Source: Ruegeria sp. HKCCA6707 (GTDB taxonomy: Bacteria; Pseudomonadota; Alphaproteobacteria; Rhodobacterales; Rhodobacteraceae). Taken from it: a DNA stretch of 64,000 nt. Positions 7,487-16,424 of this stretch are shown here, piece after piece. Numbering within the stretch: position 1 is the first letter of the stretch; the number at the start of each line of letters is the position of its first letter. The notes under the pieces are model-generated. The model did no database searches, was not told the origin of the DNA, and saw only the letters and a program-made list of their open reading frames with translations. The stretch is taken from positions 372,001 to 436,000 of the forward strand of contig NZ_WQEG01000002.1 of assembly GCF_013033515.1 (NCBI RefSeq), read 5' to 3'. The translations under genes were made by a program, and so were the position numbers.

Positions 7487-7897
7487 GTGCGCATGTTCGG
7501 AAGATTTGTTTTGGCGTCAGCCTTGATCACCTCTGCTTCCATCGCGACGGCCCAAATGAAAGCCGACGTCAAATTCGCACCCGGCAATTTCGGTACCATG
7601 GTCAGCGGCACAATCACCGGGGACGAGTATTTCGACTATCGCCTGGGCGCATCAGCCGGTCAGGAGATGTTTGCTGAGCTTCAGGTCAGTGATACCAATG
7701 GCAACGGGGTGATCTATTTCAACATCCTGCCCCCCGGCAGCGATGGAGAAGCGATCTATATCGGCTCGATCAACGGCAACACCGCCCGGGTCGATCTGCC
7801 CGAAAGTGGTGACTATACGATCCGAGTCTATCTGATGGGCAATGATCGGGACACAGGCAAAACGGTCGGCTACAACCTCGACCTGTCGATCCAGTAA
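7487..7897 (+). CDS. secreted PliG-like (g-type lysozyme inhibitor fold) protein
   Basis: 136 residues with a signal peptide (cleavage after about residue 20, IATA-QMKADV). The mature part is all-beta in character and resembles Escherichia coli PliG in its pattern V.F..G....GTITGDEYFDYRL.A..GQ and in the C-terminal LPESGDYTIRVYLMGND...G..V.YNLDL.IQ. Related genes are often misnamed 'DNA breaking-rejoining protein'. It is 42 bases downstream of chrR with an AAAAGGAG site 7 bases before the ATG, so it may belong to the sigma-E operon. Lysozyme inhibition is inferred from similarity only. Confidence 0.7.
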   Translation: MRMFGRFVLASALITSASIATAQMKADVKFAPGNFGTMVSGTITGDEYFDYRLGASAGQEMFAELQVSDTNGNGVIYFNILPPGSDGEAIYIGSINGNTARVDLPESGDYTIRVYLMGNDRDTGKTVGYNLDLSIQ

Positions 7898-7900
7898 GGC

Positions 7901-9130
7901 CTAACCTTCGGATTTGCCAAGCGGTACCACATTCGTGTGGTCGTCGGGCGCCAATTCCTCGAAATCGAAATTGTCCAGACGCTGCGCACGGCGCCCGGCC
8001 TTTTCGGCACTGATCTTTATGTCCGAGATATCCTTGGCCGCCTGACCGAAATGGCGGTCGAGGTTGGACACGCGCTCACCCAGACGTTCCACATCCTTGT
8101 GCAGCATCCCAAGTTCCTTGCGGATCGCCCCCGCCTGTTCACGCATCCGCGCGTCTTTCAGGATTGCGCGCATCGTGTTCAGGGTGGCCATGCATGTGGT
8201 GGGCGAAACGATCCAGACGCGTTTTGAAAAGCTCTCCTGCACCAGTTCGGGGAACTTTGCGTGTAGCTCGGCATAGACCGCCTCGGACGGCAAAAACATC
8301 AACGCGCCATCTGCGGTTTCGCCATCCAGAATGTATTTCTCGGCAATATCGTTGATGTGTTTGCGCACGGTCGAGCGGAACATCTGCACCGCTGCTTTCA
8401 GCTCCGCATCATTGGTGGATCCGATCAGGGCCTCATAGGCCTCCAGCGGGAATTTGCTGTCGATCACAATCGGCCCCGGAGGGTTTGGCAGGTTGATCAG
8501 ACAATCCGCCCGTCGCCCATTCGACAATGTGGCCTGAAGCTGAAAACTGTCCGAGGGCAGTGCTTTGGAGACGATGTCGTTCAGCTGAATCTCTCCAAAC
8601 GCGCCGCGCGTCTGTTTGTTCGACAGGATGTCTTGCAATGACAACACATCGCCCGACAGTTTGGTGATATTGTCTTGCGCCTTGTCGATCGCGGCCAAAC
8701 GTTCTTGCAATTGCGTCAGCGAGGTCGCGGTTTGTTTCGACGAGCCATGCAGCGATTCCTTCATCCGTTCCTGCATTTCGGCCAGCGCGCGGGCGGATTT
8801 CATCGCATTGTCGGCCAACCGGTCATTCATCTGCTGCTGCACCGAAGACAGGCGGGATTCGACCGTCTGGATCACCTGCACCTGAGCATTGGCCTGTGTG
8901 TCCGAGACATGCTGGAGCCCACCGCGTAACTGCTCTTGCCCCTGCCCCAACTGCTGCACATGCTGACCCAAATGCACCATCTGCCGGGCCAAGGGTTCGG
9001 CCATCCGGGCCGAGCGGTTCGAGGCGCGCAGCGACAGGAACAGCAGCAGCAGGATCAGCGCGACCACCCCGCCAACGATCAGCACAGCAGGGTCGTTCAA
9101 AGCCATTTGAGTTCCAGCAATCTCGATCAT
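7901..9130 (-). CDS. rmuC: DNA recombination protein RmuC
   Basis: 409 residues. An N-terminal membrane helix (about 15-33, AVLIVGGVVALILLLLFLSL) is followed by a long coiled coil (about 40-150) and the RmuC nuclease-like domain, including TRGAFGEIQL, VIDSKFPLEAYEAL and ADGALMFLPSEAVYAEL. RmuC limits inversions at short repeats. GAGG precedes the ATG at 9130; an in-frame Met eight residues later is a weaker start. It lies 52 bases downstream of mutL on the same strand. Confidence 0.93.
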   Translation of the reverse strand: MIEIAGTQMALNDPAVLIVGGVVALILLLLFLSLRASNRSARMAEPLARQMVHLGQHVQQLGQGQEQLRGGLQHVSDTQANAQVQVIQTVESRLSSVQQQMNDRLADNAMKSARALAEMQERMKESLHGSSKQTATSLTQLQERLAAIDKAQDNITKLSGDVLSLQDILSNKQTRGAFGEIQLNDIVSKALPSDSFQLQATLSNGRRADCLINLPNPPGPIVIDSKFPLEAYEALIGSTNDAELKAAVQMFRSTVRKHINDIAEKYILDGETADGALMFLPSEAVYAELHAKFPELVQESFSKRVWIVSPTTCMATLNTMRAILKDARMREQAGAIRKELGMLHKDVERLGERVSNLDRHFGQAAKDISDIKISAEKAGRRAQRLDNFDFEELAPDDHTNVVPLGKSEG

Positions 9131-9182
9131 GTCGCCTCGGATGTTCTTGTTTTATTCTTCATAACCCGGCACGACTGCCGGA

Positions 9183-11033
9183 TCAACTGCGCCCGAACAG
9201 GCGTTCGATATCGGCCAGCTTCAACTCTACGTATGTCGGCCGCCCGTGGTTGCATTGGCCGGAATGGGGCGTCGCCTCCATTTCGCGCAGCAAGGCGTTC
9301 ATCTCTTCTGCGCGCATCCGGCGACCTGAACGGATCGAGCCGTGACAGGCAACCCGGCTCAGGATCGCCTCGATCCTGGCTTGGACCATCTGGCTTTCAC
9401 CCTGATCAGCCAGCTCATCCAGGATATCCAGGATCATCGCGCGGGCATCAACCTCACCCAGAATGGCCGGGGTTTCGCGCACGGCAATGGCACCGCCGCC
9501 AAAGGGCTCCAGTGTCAGGCCCAGCCGCGACAGATCCTCGGCCACAGCCATAAGACGGGCACAATCCCCCTCGGACAGTTCCACAATCTCGGGGATCAGC
9601 AGCGCCTGCGCGGCGACGCCGTTTTCACCCATCTGGGTTTTGAGCTTTTCATAAACCAGCCGCTCATGCGCGGCGTGTTGGTCGACGATCACCATCCCGT
9701 CAGCGGTCTGGGCGATGATGTAATTCTCATGCACCTGCCCGCGCGCGGCACCCAAGGGAAGATCCTCGGGAGACGCTTCGGACTCAGGTTCGGGCGCAGG
9801 CTCGACGACATGGCCGCTATAGTCGCGCGACATCTCTGCAAAACCGGGCGCCTGTGCCTGGTAAGCTGCTTGGCGCGCCGCAGGCGAGGGCCTGTCCATC
9901 TGATAGACACGTGCCGGAGAGGGCTGCGCCGTTTCAGGTCGCATCGCACCCAAAGTCGCATGCGCCACAGTCGAAGATGCCCGGTGCCCGGCCTCGGCCA
10001 ATGCGTGGCGCAGGCTCGAAACGATCAACCCGCGCGCGACGCCGGGATCGCGGAACCGCACTTCGGATTTCGCGGGATGCACGTTCACATCCACCAGAGT
10101 CGGGTCGCAGTCGATGAACAGCGCCGCCGCCGGATGGCGGTCGCGGCTGAGGAAGTCGAAATATGCCGCGCGCAGCGCGCCCGTCAGCATCTTGTCGCGG
10201 ACCGGACGGCCATTGACGAACAGGTACTGCGCCACCGCAGCGCCTCGGGAATAGGTCGGCAACGCCGCATAGCCATAGAGCCTGATCCCGTCTCGTGTCG
10301 CATCAATCCGCAGCGCGTTTTCCGCAAATTCGCGCCCGATCACCCGCGCCAGACGGGCGTGCAGGGCGTCAAACAGATCGCCGTTTTCCCGGTCGGCCCG
10401 AAAACTCACACGGCCTTCACCTCCACCCGAAACATCGCGCAGGGTAAAAGTGACCGCCGGTTCGGCCATCGCCAGGCGCTTGACCGTGTCAAAGATCGCC
10501 TGCGCCTCGGCCCGGTCGGTACGCATGAATTTCAGACGCGCGGGTGTGGCAAAGAACAGATCACGCAGTTCAACCACGGTACCAGCGCGCAAGGCGGCAG
10601 GTCTCACCGCGTCCACCTTGCCGCCCGACACCTGGATCTGGGCCGCATCCGCGCCGGGAACGCGGCTGATGATGGTCAGCCGACCCACAGCCCCCAGTGA
10701 GGGCAGAGCTTCACCCCGAAAACCGAAAGTGTGAATGTTGAGCAGATCTGAGCCGTCGATCTTGGACGTTGCATGGCGGGACAGTGCCAGCGGCAAATCT
10801 TCCGCAGCAATACCGCACCCGTCATCCGTCACGCGAATCAGGGTTTTGCCCCCATCGGCGATATCAATTGCGATCCGGCTTGCCCCAGCATCAATGGCAT
10901 TTTCCACCAGTTCCTTCACCGCCGAGGCCGGTCTTTCCACCACCTCGCCCGCCGCAATCCGGTTGATCGCAGCATCATCCAGTTGCCGGATAACGGGTCG
11001 AGCATCGCTGATATTGGGGTTCGTCTGAGCCAT
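9183..11033 (-). CDS. mutL: DNA mismatch repair protein MutL
   Basis: 616 residues. The GHKL ATPase domain shows [45 protein letters not shown] and [18 protein letters not shown] in the first 110 residues. The transducer domain includes NGRPVRDK and [13 protein letters not shown]. After a variable linker (about 350-430), the C-terminal dimerisation domain holds [14 protein letters not shown] and [12 protein letters not shown], ending in [14 protein letters not shown]. The endonuclease motif DQHAAHER fits a MutL from an organism lacking MutH. It couples MutS recognition to strand incision. Confidence 0.97.
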   Translation of the reverse strand: MAQTNPNISDARPVIRQLDDAAINRIAAGEVVERPASAVKELVENAIDAGASRIAIDIADGGKTLIRVTDDGCGIAAEDLPLALSRHATSKIDGSDLLNIHTFGFRGEALPSLGAVGRLTIISRVPGADAAQIQVSGGKVDAVRPAALRAGTVVELRDLFFATPARLKFMRTDRAEAQAIFDTVKRLAMAEPAVTFTLRDVSGGGEGRVSFRADRENGDLFDALHARLARVIGREFAENALRIDATRDGIRLYGYAALPTYSRGAAVAQYLFVNGRPVRDKMLTGALRAAYFDFLSRDRHPAAALFIDCDPTLVDVNVHPAKSEVRFRDPGVARGLIVSSLRHALAEAGHRASSTVAHATLGAMRPETAQPSPARVYQMDRPSPAARQAAYQAQAPGFAEMSRDYSGHVVEPAPEPESEASPEDLPLGAARGQVHENYIIAQTADGMVIVDQHAAHERLVYEKLKTQMGENGVAAQALLIPEIVELSEGDCARLMAVAEDLSRLGLTLEPFGGGAIAVRETPAILGEVDARAMILDILDELADQGESQMVQARIEAILSRVACHGSIRSGRRMRAEEMNALLREMEATPHSGQCNHGRPTYVELKLADIERLFGRS

Positions 11034-11316
11034 ACCCCAAAACCTAGCACAGCGCTGTGCGATTCTGCCAGCGACATGGATCGAGGTTTGAGTAAAAGAA
11101 TTGAACCTCGCCCGACCTGTTGCGCCATACCGCAGGGCGGTTAGGGGTCGAGGCGCGAAAGGTCGGACGAGGTCAGGTGAGTGGTGGCTATGTTGTTAAC
11201 ACTTTAATTGCATTAGCATATCTTGAAACACAAATCTGTTCACAGACCTAAATCGTTTCAGAACGAGCAAAGATCAGCCTATCGCAAGCAAACGCAGGTG
11301 GCAGCAAGCTGCCAAT
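11034..11316. other. 283-base intergenic region with two perfect dyads
   Basis: Between the mutL start and the end of the upstream metal permease gene. It holds a 14-bp perfect palindrome, GCACAGCGCTGTGC at 11047-11060, 14 bases before the mutL ATG. It also holds 7-bp inverted arms CGAGGTT (11082-11088) and AACCTCG (11104-11110) around 15 bases. The stretch 11185-11260 is AT-rich. A GGCAGC-AAG-CTGCC hairpin near 11300 could end the permease transcript but lacks a T run. No gene seen. Confidence 0.5.
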
Positions 11317-12246
11317 TCAAGCGCTAGTTTGCGCCCCAACCCGGTGGCGACAAGGGCCCAAGACAGCGCAGACGGCCAGAGTCACACCCGATACGGTCGC
11401 GATCATACCCGCAGCGCTGACCGCGTCCGCGGCACCAAGCCACAGCGGGCCATAGCCTGCCAGAACATAACCCAAGATGGCCGAGAGCGTCGCAAACAAA
11501 ACGCTCCACCCGATTTGAACTTCGAGGCGGTTTGTCATCATTCGGGCCGCTGCAGGTGGGCAGATGAACATGGCAATCACGATGATCGAGCCAACAGCAT
11601 CGAACGCGGCCACTGCGGCAACGGCGGCTGTGATCACCAGCGCCAAGCTCAGCGCACCCGTACGGATGCCCATGGTCCGCGCAAAGCCTTCGTCGAAGGT
11701 CGATATCTTGAGCGGCCTCCAAAGCACCCAGATGAACAGGCAAACCGCAATCAGCGTCACGGCAATACGCGGCAGCTCGGGCGGCAACCCGGCAAGCGCG
11801 ACAGGATCCAGCAGCGAGGCCCAGCCGCTCGCGTCCAGCCAGATCAGGCTTTCAAGATTGCCGTAAAGCGCATGTTCAACATCCAGATGCACCGTGGATG
11901 TGTCGGTTTGCTCTAGCAGCAGCACACCCCCCGCGAACATGGTGGTAAACACCACGCCCATGGCAGCGCCTGCCTCGATCTGGCCCAACCGGCGGACAGC
12001 TTCGATCATCACGACTGCCAAAATAGCGGCGCCTGCGGCCCCCAGCATCATCGGCCAGGTCGAGATCGTTCCGGTCAGCAGGAAAGCCACGACAATGCCC
12101 GGCAGGACCACATGGCTGATCGCGTCTCCGATCAGGGCTTGCTTGCGCAGAACAAGAAAGTTGCCCGGCAAGGCGCAGGCAATCGCAGCAAAGGTGCCGA
12201 TCAGCATGGGCGTCAAGGAGAGGGGAACAAACTCTGCGCCGCTCAT
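11317..12246 (-). CDS. metal (Mn/Zn/Fe) ABC transporter permease
   Basis: 309 residues, ABC-3 family, with about eight to nine membrane helices. The N-terminal segment has the family motif FLVLRKQALIGDAISHVVLPGI-type turn (about residues 30-50). It is one of two tandem permeases that would form a heterodimeric pore. The start overlaps the end of the preceding permease by 4 bases. It is the last gene of the four-gene uptake operon that begins at 15212. Confidence 0.92.
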   Translation of the reverse strand: MSGAEFVPLSLTPMLIGTFAAIACALPGNFLVLRKQALIGDAISHVVLPGIVVAFLLTGTISTWPMMLGAAGAAILAVVMIEAVRRLGQIEAGAAMGVVFTTMFAGGVLLLEQTDTSTVHLDVEHALYGNLESLIWLDASGWASLLDPVALAGLPPELPRIAVTLIAVCLFIWVLWRPLKISTFDEGFARTMGIRTGALSLALVITAAVAAVAAFDAVGSIIVIAMFICPPAAARMMTNRLEVQIGWSVLFATLSAILGYVLAGYGPLWLGAADAVSAAGMIATVSGVTLAVCAVLGPCRHRVGAQTSA

Positions 12247-13448
12247 GCCGGAACCTCTTTCGGTGCTCCGATACGGCGGTCAATTTCAGCAATCTGGTCC
12301 GGGGTCAGGACGGTTTCGATATCTCGCAACCCGTTGTAGAGCGCCGCCACGGCCTCATGCGCCTGATCAGCGCGGACAATTTCCCAACGTTTTTCGTCGC
12401 GCAGGGCTTTGGCCGCCCGCGCTTTGCCAGCCTCGGTGGCCACCCCGTCAGCACGGATCAATCCAGCGCGCTGCAACAAGCGACGGGTCAGCGGCTCATA
12501 GATTTTTTGCCCCTGTGCCATGGCCAACAAACCCTGACGAATGTGAACGCGGCGTTGAAACCGGAAATGGCGCAATAGGGCGGCAAGCACGCCACGTACC
12601 GGTGCAAACAGGATCGACAGCAGGAACAGCCCGAACGCCAGCAGAACGATGATCGGGCCCGTTGGCAGGTTCGGGGCCATTGCGGACAGGGCCGCGCCGA
12701 CATAGCCAGACATCCCTCCGGCGAGCCCTGACAAAAGCACCACATGCTCGGCTCGTTCCGACCAGAACCGCGCGGTAACAGGCGGGATGATCAGCATGGC
12801 AACAATCAGGATCAGCCCCACGATCTTGAGGCCCACAACGGTCACCGCCATCACCAGCCCCATCATCGCCAGATCAATGCGATGAACCGCCATACCTTGC
12901 GCGGCGGCATAGTCCGGGTCGAATGCGACTATTGTCATGGGGCGTCGGATCAACATTACAAGCGCCAAGGTCGCTGCTCCGCCCAACGCGATGATGACCG
13001 CATCGGCCCAAAGCATTCCGGCGGTCGAGCCCAGCAAGAACCCCTCTAATCCGGCCTGACGGCCCATACCCATGGTTTGGATAATTGTCAGCAGCACAAT
13101 GCCAAAGCCAAAGAACACCGAAAGTACCGCGCCAATCGCTGCGTCTTCGGCAAGCCGGGTGTGACGCGTCAGCCAGTTCAGGCACAGCAATCCAACCCAG
13201 GCCGATAAGGCAGAACCAGCCAGCAAAGCCAAAAGGTTGCGGCCGTCGCCACCCAATAAAACCATAACCATAAAGGCAAGGCAGACACCGGGCAGGGTTG
13301 CGTGGCTGATCGCATCGCTCACCAGCGCTCGTTTACGCAGAAACAGAAACGTGCCGGTCACCCCGGCGGACACGCCCAGCAAGCTTGCACCGATTGCGAC
13401 CAGCGTGGCGTTATAGCCAAGCTGAAGGGTCAGGGCGTCCCAAAGCAT
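12243..13448 (-). CDS. metal ABC transporter permease with C-terminal winged-helix-like extension
   Basis: 401 residues. Residues 1-285 are an ABC-3 permease with the motif LFLRKRALVSDAISHATLPG and about eight membrane helices. Residues 290-401 form a soluble tail with a helix-turn-helix-like stretch (YEPLTRRLLQRAGLIRADGV). Such tails, similar to DtxR-type winged helices, occur in TroC/MntC-type permeases. It overlaps the downstream permease by 4 bases and follows the ATPase gene by 3. The tail might sense metal or bind the ATPase; this is speculation. Confidence 0.92.
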   Translation of the reverse strand: MLWDALTLQLGYNATLVAIGASLLGVSAGVTGTFLFLRKRALVSDAISHATLPGVCLAFMVMVLLGGDGRNLLALLAGSALSAWVGLLCLNWLTRHTRLAEDAAIGAVLSVFFGFGIVLLTIIQTMGMGRQAGLEGFLLGSTAGMLWADAVIIALGGAATLALVMLIRRPMTIVAFDPDYAAAQGMAVHRIDLAMMGLVMAVTVVGLKIVGLILIVAMLIIPPVTARFWSERAEHVVLLSGLAGGMSGYVGAALSAMAPNLPTGPIIVLLAFGLFLLSILFAPVRGVLAALLRHFRFQRRVHIRQGLLAMAQGQKIYEPLTRRLLQRAGLIRADGVATEAGKARAAKALRDEKRWEIVRADQAHEAVAALYNGLRDIETVLTPDQIAEIDRRIGAPKEVPA

Positions 13449-13451
13449 GCG

Positions 13452-14258
13452 CTATCCCGACACGTGCGAAATCTGGTCGATCTGAGCCGTGGCCAAGCGC
13501 CCGCCATAGGCGTTTTGCAAGTTTTCTGCCGTGAAGGCCTCGGCCACCGGTCCTTCTGCCACCTTATGCGTGTTGATCAGGAACACATGGTCGAAATAGT
13601 CGGTGACCGTCGCAAGATCATGATGCACGACCACAACGGTTTTGTGAGACTGTTTCAGAGATTTCAGAACCGAAATGATCGCCTTCTCTGTCGCCGCATC
13701 CACCCCGGCAAAGGGCTCGTCCAGCAGATACAGATCGGCATCCTGCGCCAGCGCACGCGCCAGAAAGACCCGCTGTTGCTGGCCCCCCGACAGTTGGCCG
13801 ATCTGGCGATCCGCGAAATCGCGCATCCCAACACGGTGTAGGCAGTCCATCGCACGTGCCTTGTGACGCGCACGCACACGACCCAGCAGGCCCAACTGTC
13901 GCGACAGACCCATCAGGACAACGTCGATCACCCGGGTCGGGAAATCCCAGTCAACACTGGCGCGTTGCGGGACGTAAGCAATGCGCGCGCGTTGATCTTC
14001 CAATGGATAGCCAAAGACACTGACCTGCCCTGACAAAGGTTTCACGATGCCCAAAGCCGCCTTTAACAGGGTCGATTTTCCGGCCCCGTTCGGCCCTATT
14101 ATGGCGGTCATGGCGTCAGGCTGCACCGTCATGTCCACCGAGAACACGGCGGGTTTCTGGCCATAAGACACGGTCAAACCACGCACGGCCAACGGGCTGG
14201 TATTCAGATCCCGTTCTTCAAGTGTTGCACCTTGATCTGAGGCCAACTCCAGCATCAT
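13452..14258 (-). CDS. metal ABC transporter ATP-binding protein
   Basis: 268 residues with a complete ABC ATPase: Walker A GPNGAGKSTLLKA (about 56-68), Q-loop YVPQRASVDWDFP, signature LSGGQQQRVFLARAL, Walker B DLYLLDEPFAGVDAAT and the H-loop VVVVHHDLAT. The QRASVDWDFP segment is typical of manganese/zinc importers. The ATG directly follows the binding-protein stop, and the permease starts 3 bases after its own stop, so translation is coupled along the operon. Confidence 0.95.
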   Translation of the reverse strand: MMLELASDQGATLEERDLNTSPLAVRGLTVSYGQKPAVFSVDMTVQPDAMTAIIGPNGAGKSTLLKAALGIVKPLSGQVSVFGYPLEDQRARIAYVPQRASVDWDFPTRVIDVVLMGLSRQLGLLGRVRARHKARAMDCLHRVGMRDFADRQIGQLSGGQQQRVFLARALAQDADLYLLDEPFAGVDAATEKAIISVLKSLKQSHKTVVVVHHDLATVTDYFDHVFLINTHKVAEGPVAEAFTAENLQNAYGGRLATAQIDQISHVSG

Positions 14259-15212
14259 TCAAAACCCGGCCGTCAGATTGCCGTTCAGCCCACGTTCGGG
14301 CACATCGGCACCCAAAGCGCCCGCAATCACGGTGATGTTGTGATCCAGCATCCCGACATAAGTGCCCTCATAGGTGCCGGGCTCGCCCATGGCATCAGAA
14401 TAGAGCTCGCCACCGATTGTCACCTCATGACCCTTGGCTGCCGCGCCTTCGATCAGCGCCCGCATGGACCGGTCCGAGACCGAGCTTTCCACGAATACCG
14501 CGGTCAGTTGGCGATCAACCAAGGTGTCGACCAACTCGCCAATGCGATTCAGCCCGGCTTCGGACTGGGTTGAGATCCCCTGAACGCCCATCACCTCATA
14601 GCCGTAGGCCGCACCGAAATAGCCGAATGCGTCATGGGCTGTCAGCAGCACGCGGCTTTGATCGGGCACTGCGGTCAGGGCTTGTTCAGCATAGGCGGTC
14701 AGCGCTTCCAACTCGGCCAGATGGGCCTTGGCATTTGCTGCAAAAAGGTCAGCCGCTTCGGGCCGCGCTTCGGTCAGGGCGGCCTGCACCGTTGTCACAA
14801 CCTCGGCCCACAAGGTCGGGCTCATCCAGACATGCGGGTCGTATTTATCGGCATAATCGTCATGGGCGCGCAGTTTGGCCGGGTCGATGCTTTCTGCCAC
14901 AGCAATCACGGTCTGTTTCCGGGACAGGTCGTGAAAAAACTGCTCCATCTGGGCTTCAAGATACAGCCCGTGCCACAGAACAAGATCCGCGCGTGTCATC
15001 GCAACGATGTCGCTGCGGGTCTGACGATAGGCATGAGGGTCGACACCGGGGCCCATCAGGCCTTTGACCTCGACCTGATCACCTCCGACCTGACGCACAG
15101 CATCTGCGATCATGCCAGTCGTGGCCACAACTTTCAGAGGAGCCTCAGCCCAAGCGGCAAAGGGCACCGACGCGGCAAAAGCCAGCGCAGCAAGAAAACT
15201 GCGGCGAATCAT
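14259..15212 (-). CDS. periplasmic Mn/Zn-binding protein of ABC transporter (ZnuA/TroA/SitA family)
   Basis: 317 residues with a Sec signal peptide (MIRRSFLAALAFAASVPFAAWA). Metal ligands expected for cluster A-I binding proteins are visible: His in GVDPHAYRQT, His in YDPHVWMSP, an acidic residue in VFVESSVSDRSM, and Asp in GELYSDAMGEPGTYEGTY. The absence of a His-rich loop and the GELYSDA motif favour manganese over zinc. GAGG lies 7 bases before the ATG. It heads the operon, and a perfect Mur/Fur-like palindrome lies 70 bases upstream. Confidence 0.92.
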   Translation of the reverse strand: MIRRSFLAALAFAASVPFAAWAEAPLKVVATTGMIADAVRQVGGDQVEVKGLMGPGVDPHAYRQTRSDIVAMTRADLVLWHGLYLEAQMEQFFHDLSRKQTVIAVAESIDPAKLRAHDDYADKYDPHVWMSPTLWAEVVTTVQAALTEARPEAADLFAANAKAHLAELEALTAYAEQALTAVPDQSRVLLTAHDAFGYFGAAYGYEVMGVQGISTQSEAGLNRIGELVDTLVDRQLTAVFVESSVSDRSMRALIEGAAAKGHEVTIGGELYSDAMGEPGTYEGTYVGMLDHNITVIAGALGADVPERGLNGNLTAGF

Positions 15213-15281
15213 AGTCCGACCTCACATTAAAGTTCCTGTCACAGTAGAATATGAGAACGGTTCGCAACTAAGTCAACGCTA

Positions 15282-15298
15282 TTGCGAATTATTCGCAA
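15282..15298. promoter_or_regulatory. Mur/Fur-family operator (perfect 17-bp palindrome)
   Basis: TTGCGAATTATTCGCAA is a perfect palindrome around the central T at 15290. In rhizobia and rhodobacters, Mur (Mn-responsive Fur) boxes have this AT-centred TGC...GCA architecture and precede sit/mnt manganese transporter operons. It lies 70-86 bases upstream of the binding-protein ATG and about 118 bases upstream of the divergent deoC start. Identity of the regulator is inferred. Confidence 0.6.
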
Positions 15299-15415
15299 CA
15301 AAAGTTGCAGTTATTTTTCCAAATGGTCAAAAATTTGCCCATCCAGTCGCCGAGACGCCTTCCAATTGATCCCATCCCGTGCGAATTTGGCGCAAACACC
15401 CCAAAGGATGTGACT

Positions 15416-16414
15416 ATGGAAACGCAGAGCTCAGATAGCCCCGTGCGCACCGCGCATCTGCCGCAAGTGACCGAACCGCGAAATCCCGGCATGGATCTGG
15501 ATCTGGACTGGGTGCGCGCTGTGCAGGCCAACACCTCGGCCATTGAACGCCGCGCAGCCACCCTACCCGGTCGGCGCTCGGTCAAGAAGGACTTTCAGGC
15601 GGCGTGGCTGCTCAAGGCCGTTACGATGATCGACCTGACAACGCTGTCAGGCGACGACACAGTAGGCCGGGTGCGCCGCCTATGCGCCAAGGCGCGCCAG
15701 CCGGTTTCGCCGTCTCTGCTGCAAGCCATGGACATGCCGCCGATCACAACCGGCGCTGTCTGTGTGTATCACGATATGATCGAAACGGCTGTTTCCGCGC
15801 TGGACGGCACCGGCATTCCCGTGGCCGCCGTGTCCACGGGCTTTCCTGCCGGGCTATCGCCCTTCCACCTGCGCGTGGCCGAGATCGAAGAAAGCGTAAA
15901 AGCCGGGGCCGAAGAGATCGACATCGTGATCTCGCGCCGTCATGTGCTGTCGGGCGACTGGCAGGCTTTGTATGATGAGATGAAGGCCTTCCGCGCAGCC
16001 TGTGGCGATGCCCATGTAAAGGCCATTCTAGCCACCGGAGAGCTGGGCAGCCTGCGCAACGTCGCCCGCGCCTCGCTGGTTTGCATGATGGCGGGCGCCG
16101 ATTTCATAAAGACCTCGACCGGCAAGGAAAGCGTCAATGCAACCCTGCCTGTGTCTCTGGTGATGATCCGCGCCATCCGAGACTATTACGACCGCACCGG
16201 CTATCGCGTTGGTTACAAACCCGCAGGCGGTATCTCCAAGGCCAAGGACGCGTTGGTCTACCTGTCGCTGATCAAGGATGAGCTGGGCGACCGCTGGCTG
16301 GAACCCGACCTGTTCCGCTTTGGCGCCTCATCCCTGCTGGGCGATATCGAGCGGCAGTTGGAACACTACGTGACGGGCGCGTATTCGGCCGGTTACAGGC
16401 ACTCGATGGGCTGA
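15416..16414 (+). CDS. deoC: deoxyribose-phosphate aldolase
   Basis: 332 residues from the ATG at 15416, preceded by AAAGGA with 7-base spacing; the open frame extends to 15305 but lacks a ribosome site there. DeoC motifs include MIDLTTLSGDDT, AVSTGFPAG, EEIDIVISR, the Schiff-base lysine in VKAILATGELG, and the second lysine in DFIKTSTGKESVNATLPV and GYKPAGGI. It cleaves deoxyribose-5-phosphate to acetaldehyde and glyceraldehyde-3-phosphate. The ALDH16 gene starts 10 bases later and could oxidise the acetaldehyde. The length (332) matches the longer ALDH-associated DeoC type. Confidence 0.95.
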   Translation: METQSSDSPVRTAHLPQVTEPRNPGMDLDLDWVRAVQANTSAIERRAATLPGRRSVKKDFQAAWLLKAVTMIDLTTLSGDDTVGRVRRLCAKARQPVSPSLLQAMDMPPITTGAVCVYHDMIETAVSALDGTGIPVAAVSTGFPAGLSPFHLRVAEIEESVKAGAEEIDIVISRRHVLSGDWQALYDEMKAFRAACGDAHVKAILATGELGSLRNVARASLVCMMAGADFIKTSTGKESVNATLPVSLVMIRAIRDYYDRTGYRVGYKPAGGISKAKDALVYLSLIKDELGDRWLEPDLFRFGASSLLGDIERQLEHYVTGAYSAGYRHSMG

Positions 16415-16424
16415 GGAAAGAACA

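Noticed and set aside
9342..10700. 452-codon open frame on the plus strand opposite mutL
   Set aside because: mutL is certain on the minus strand. The antisense protein has no recognisable domain and its length reflects GC-rich codon bias.
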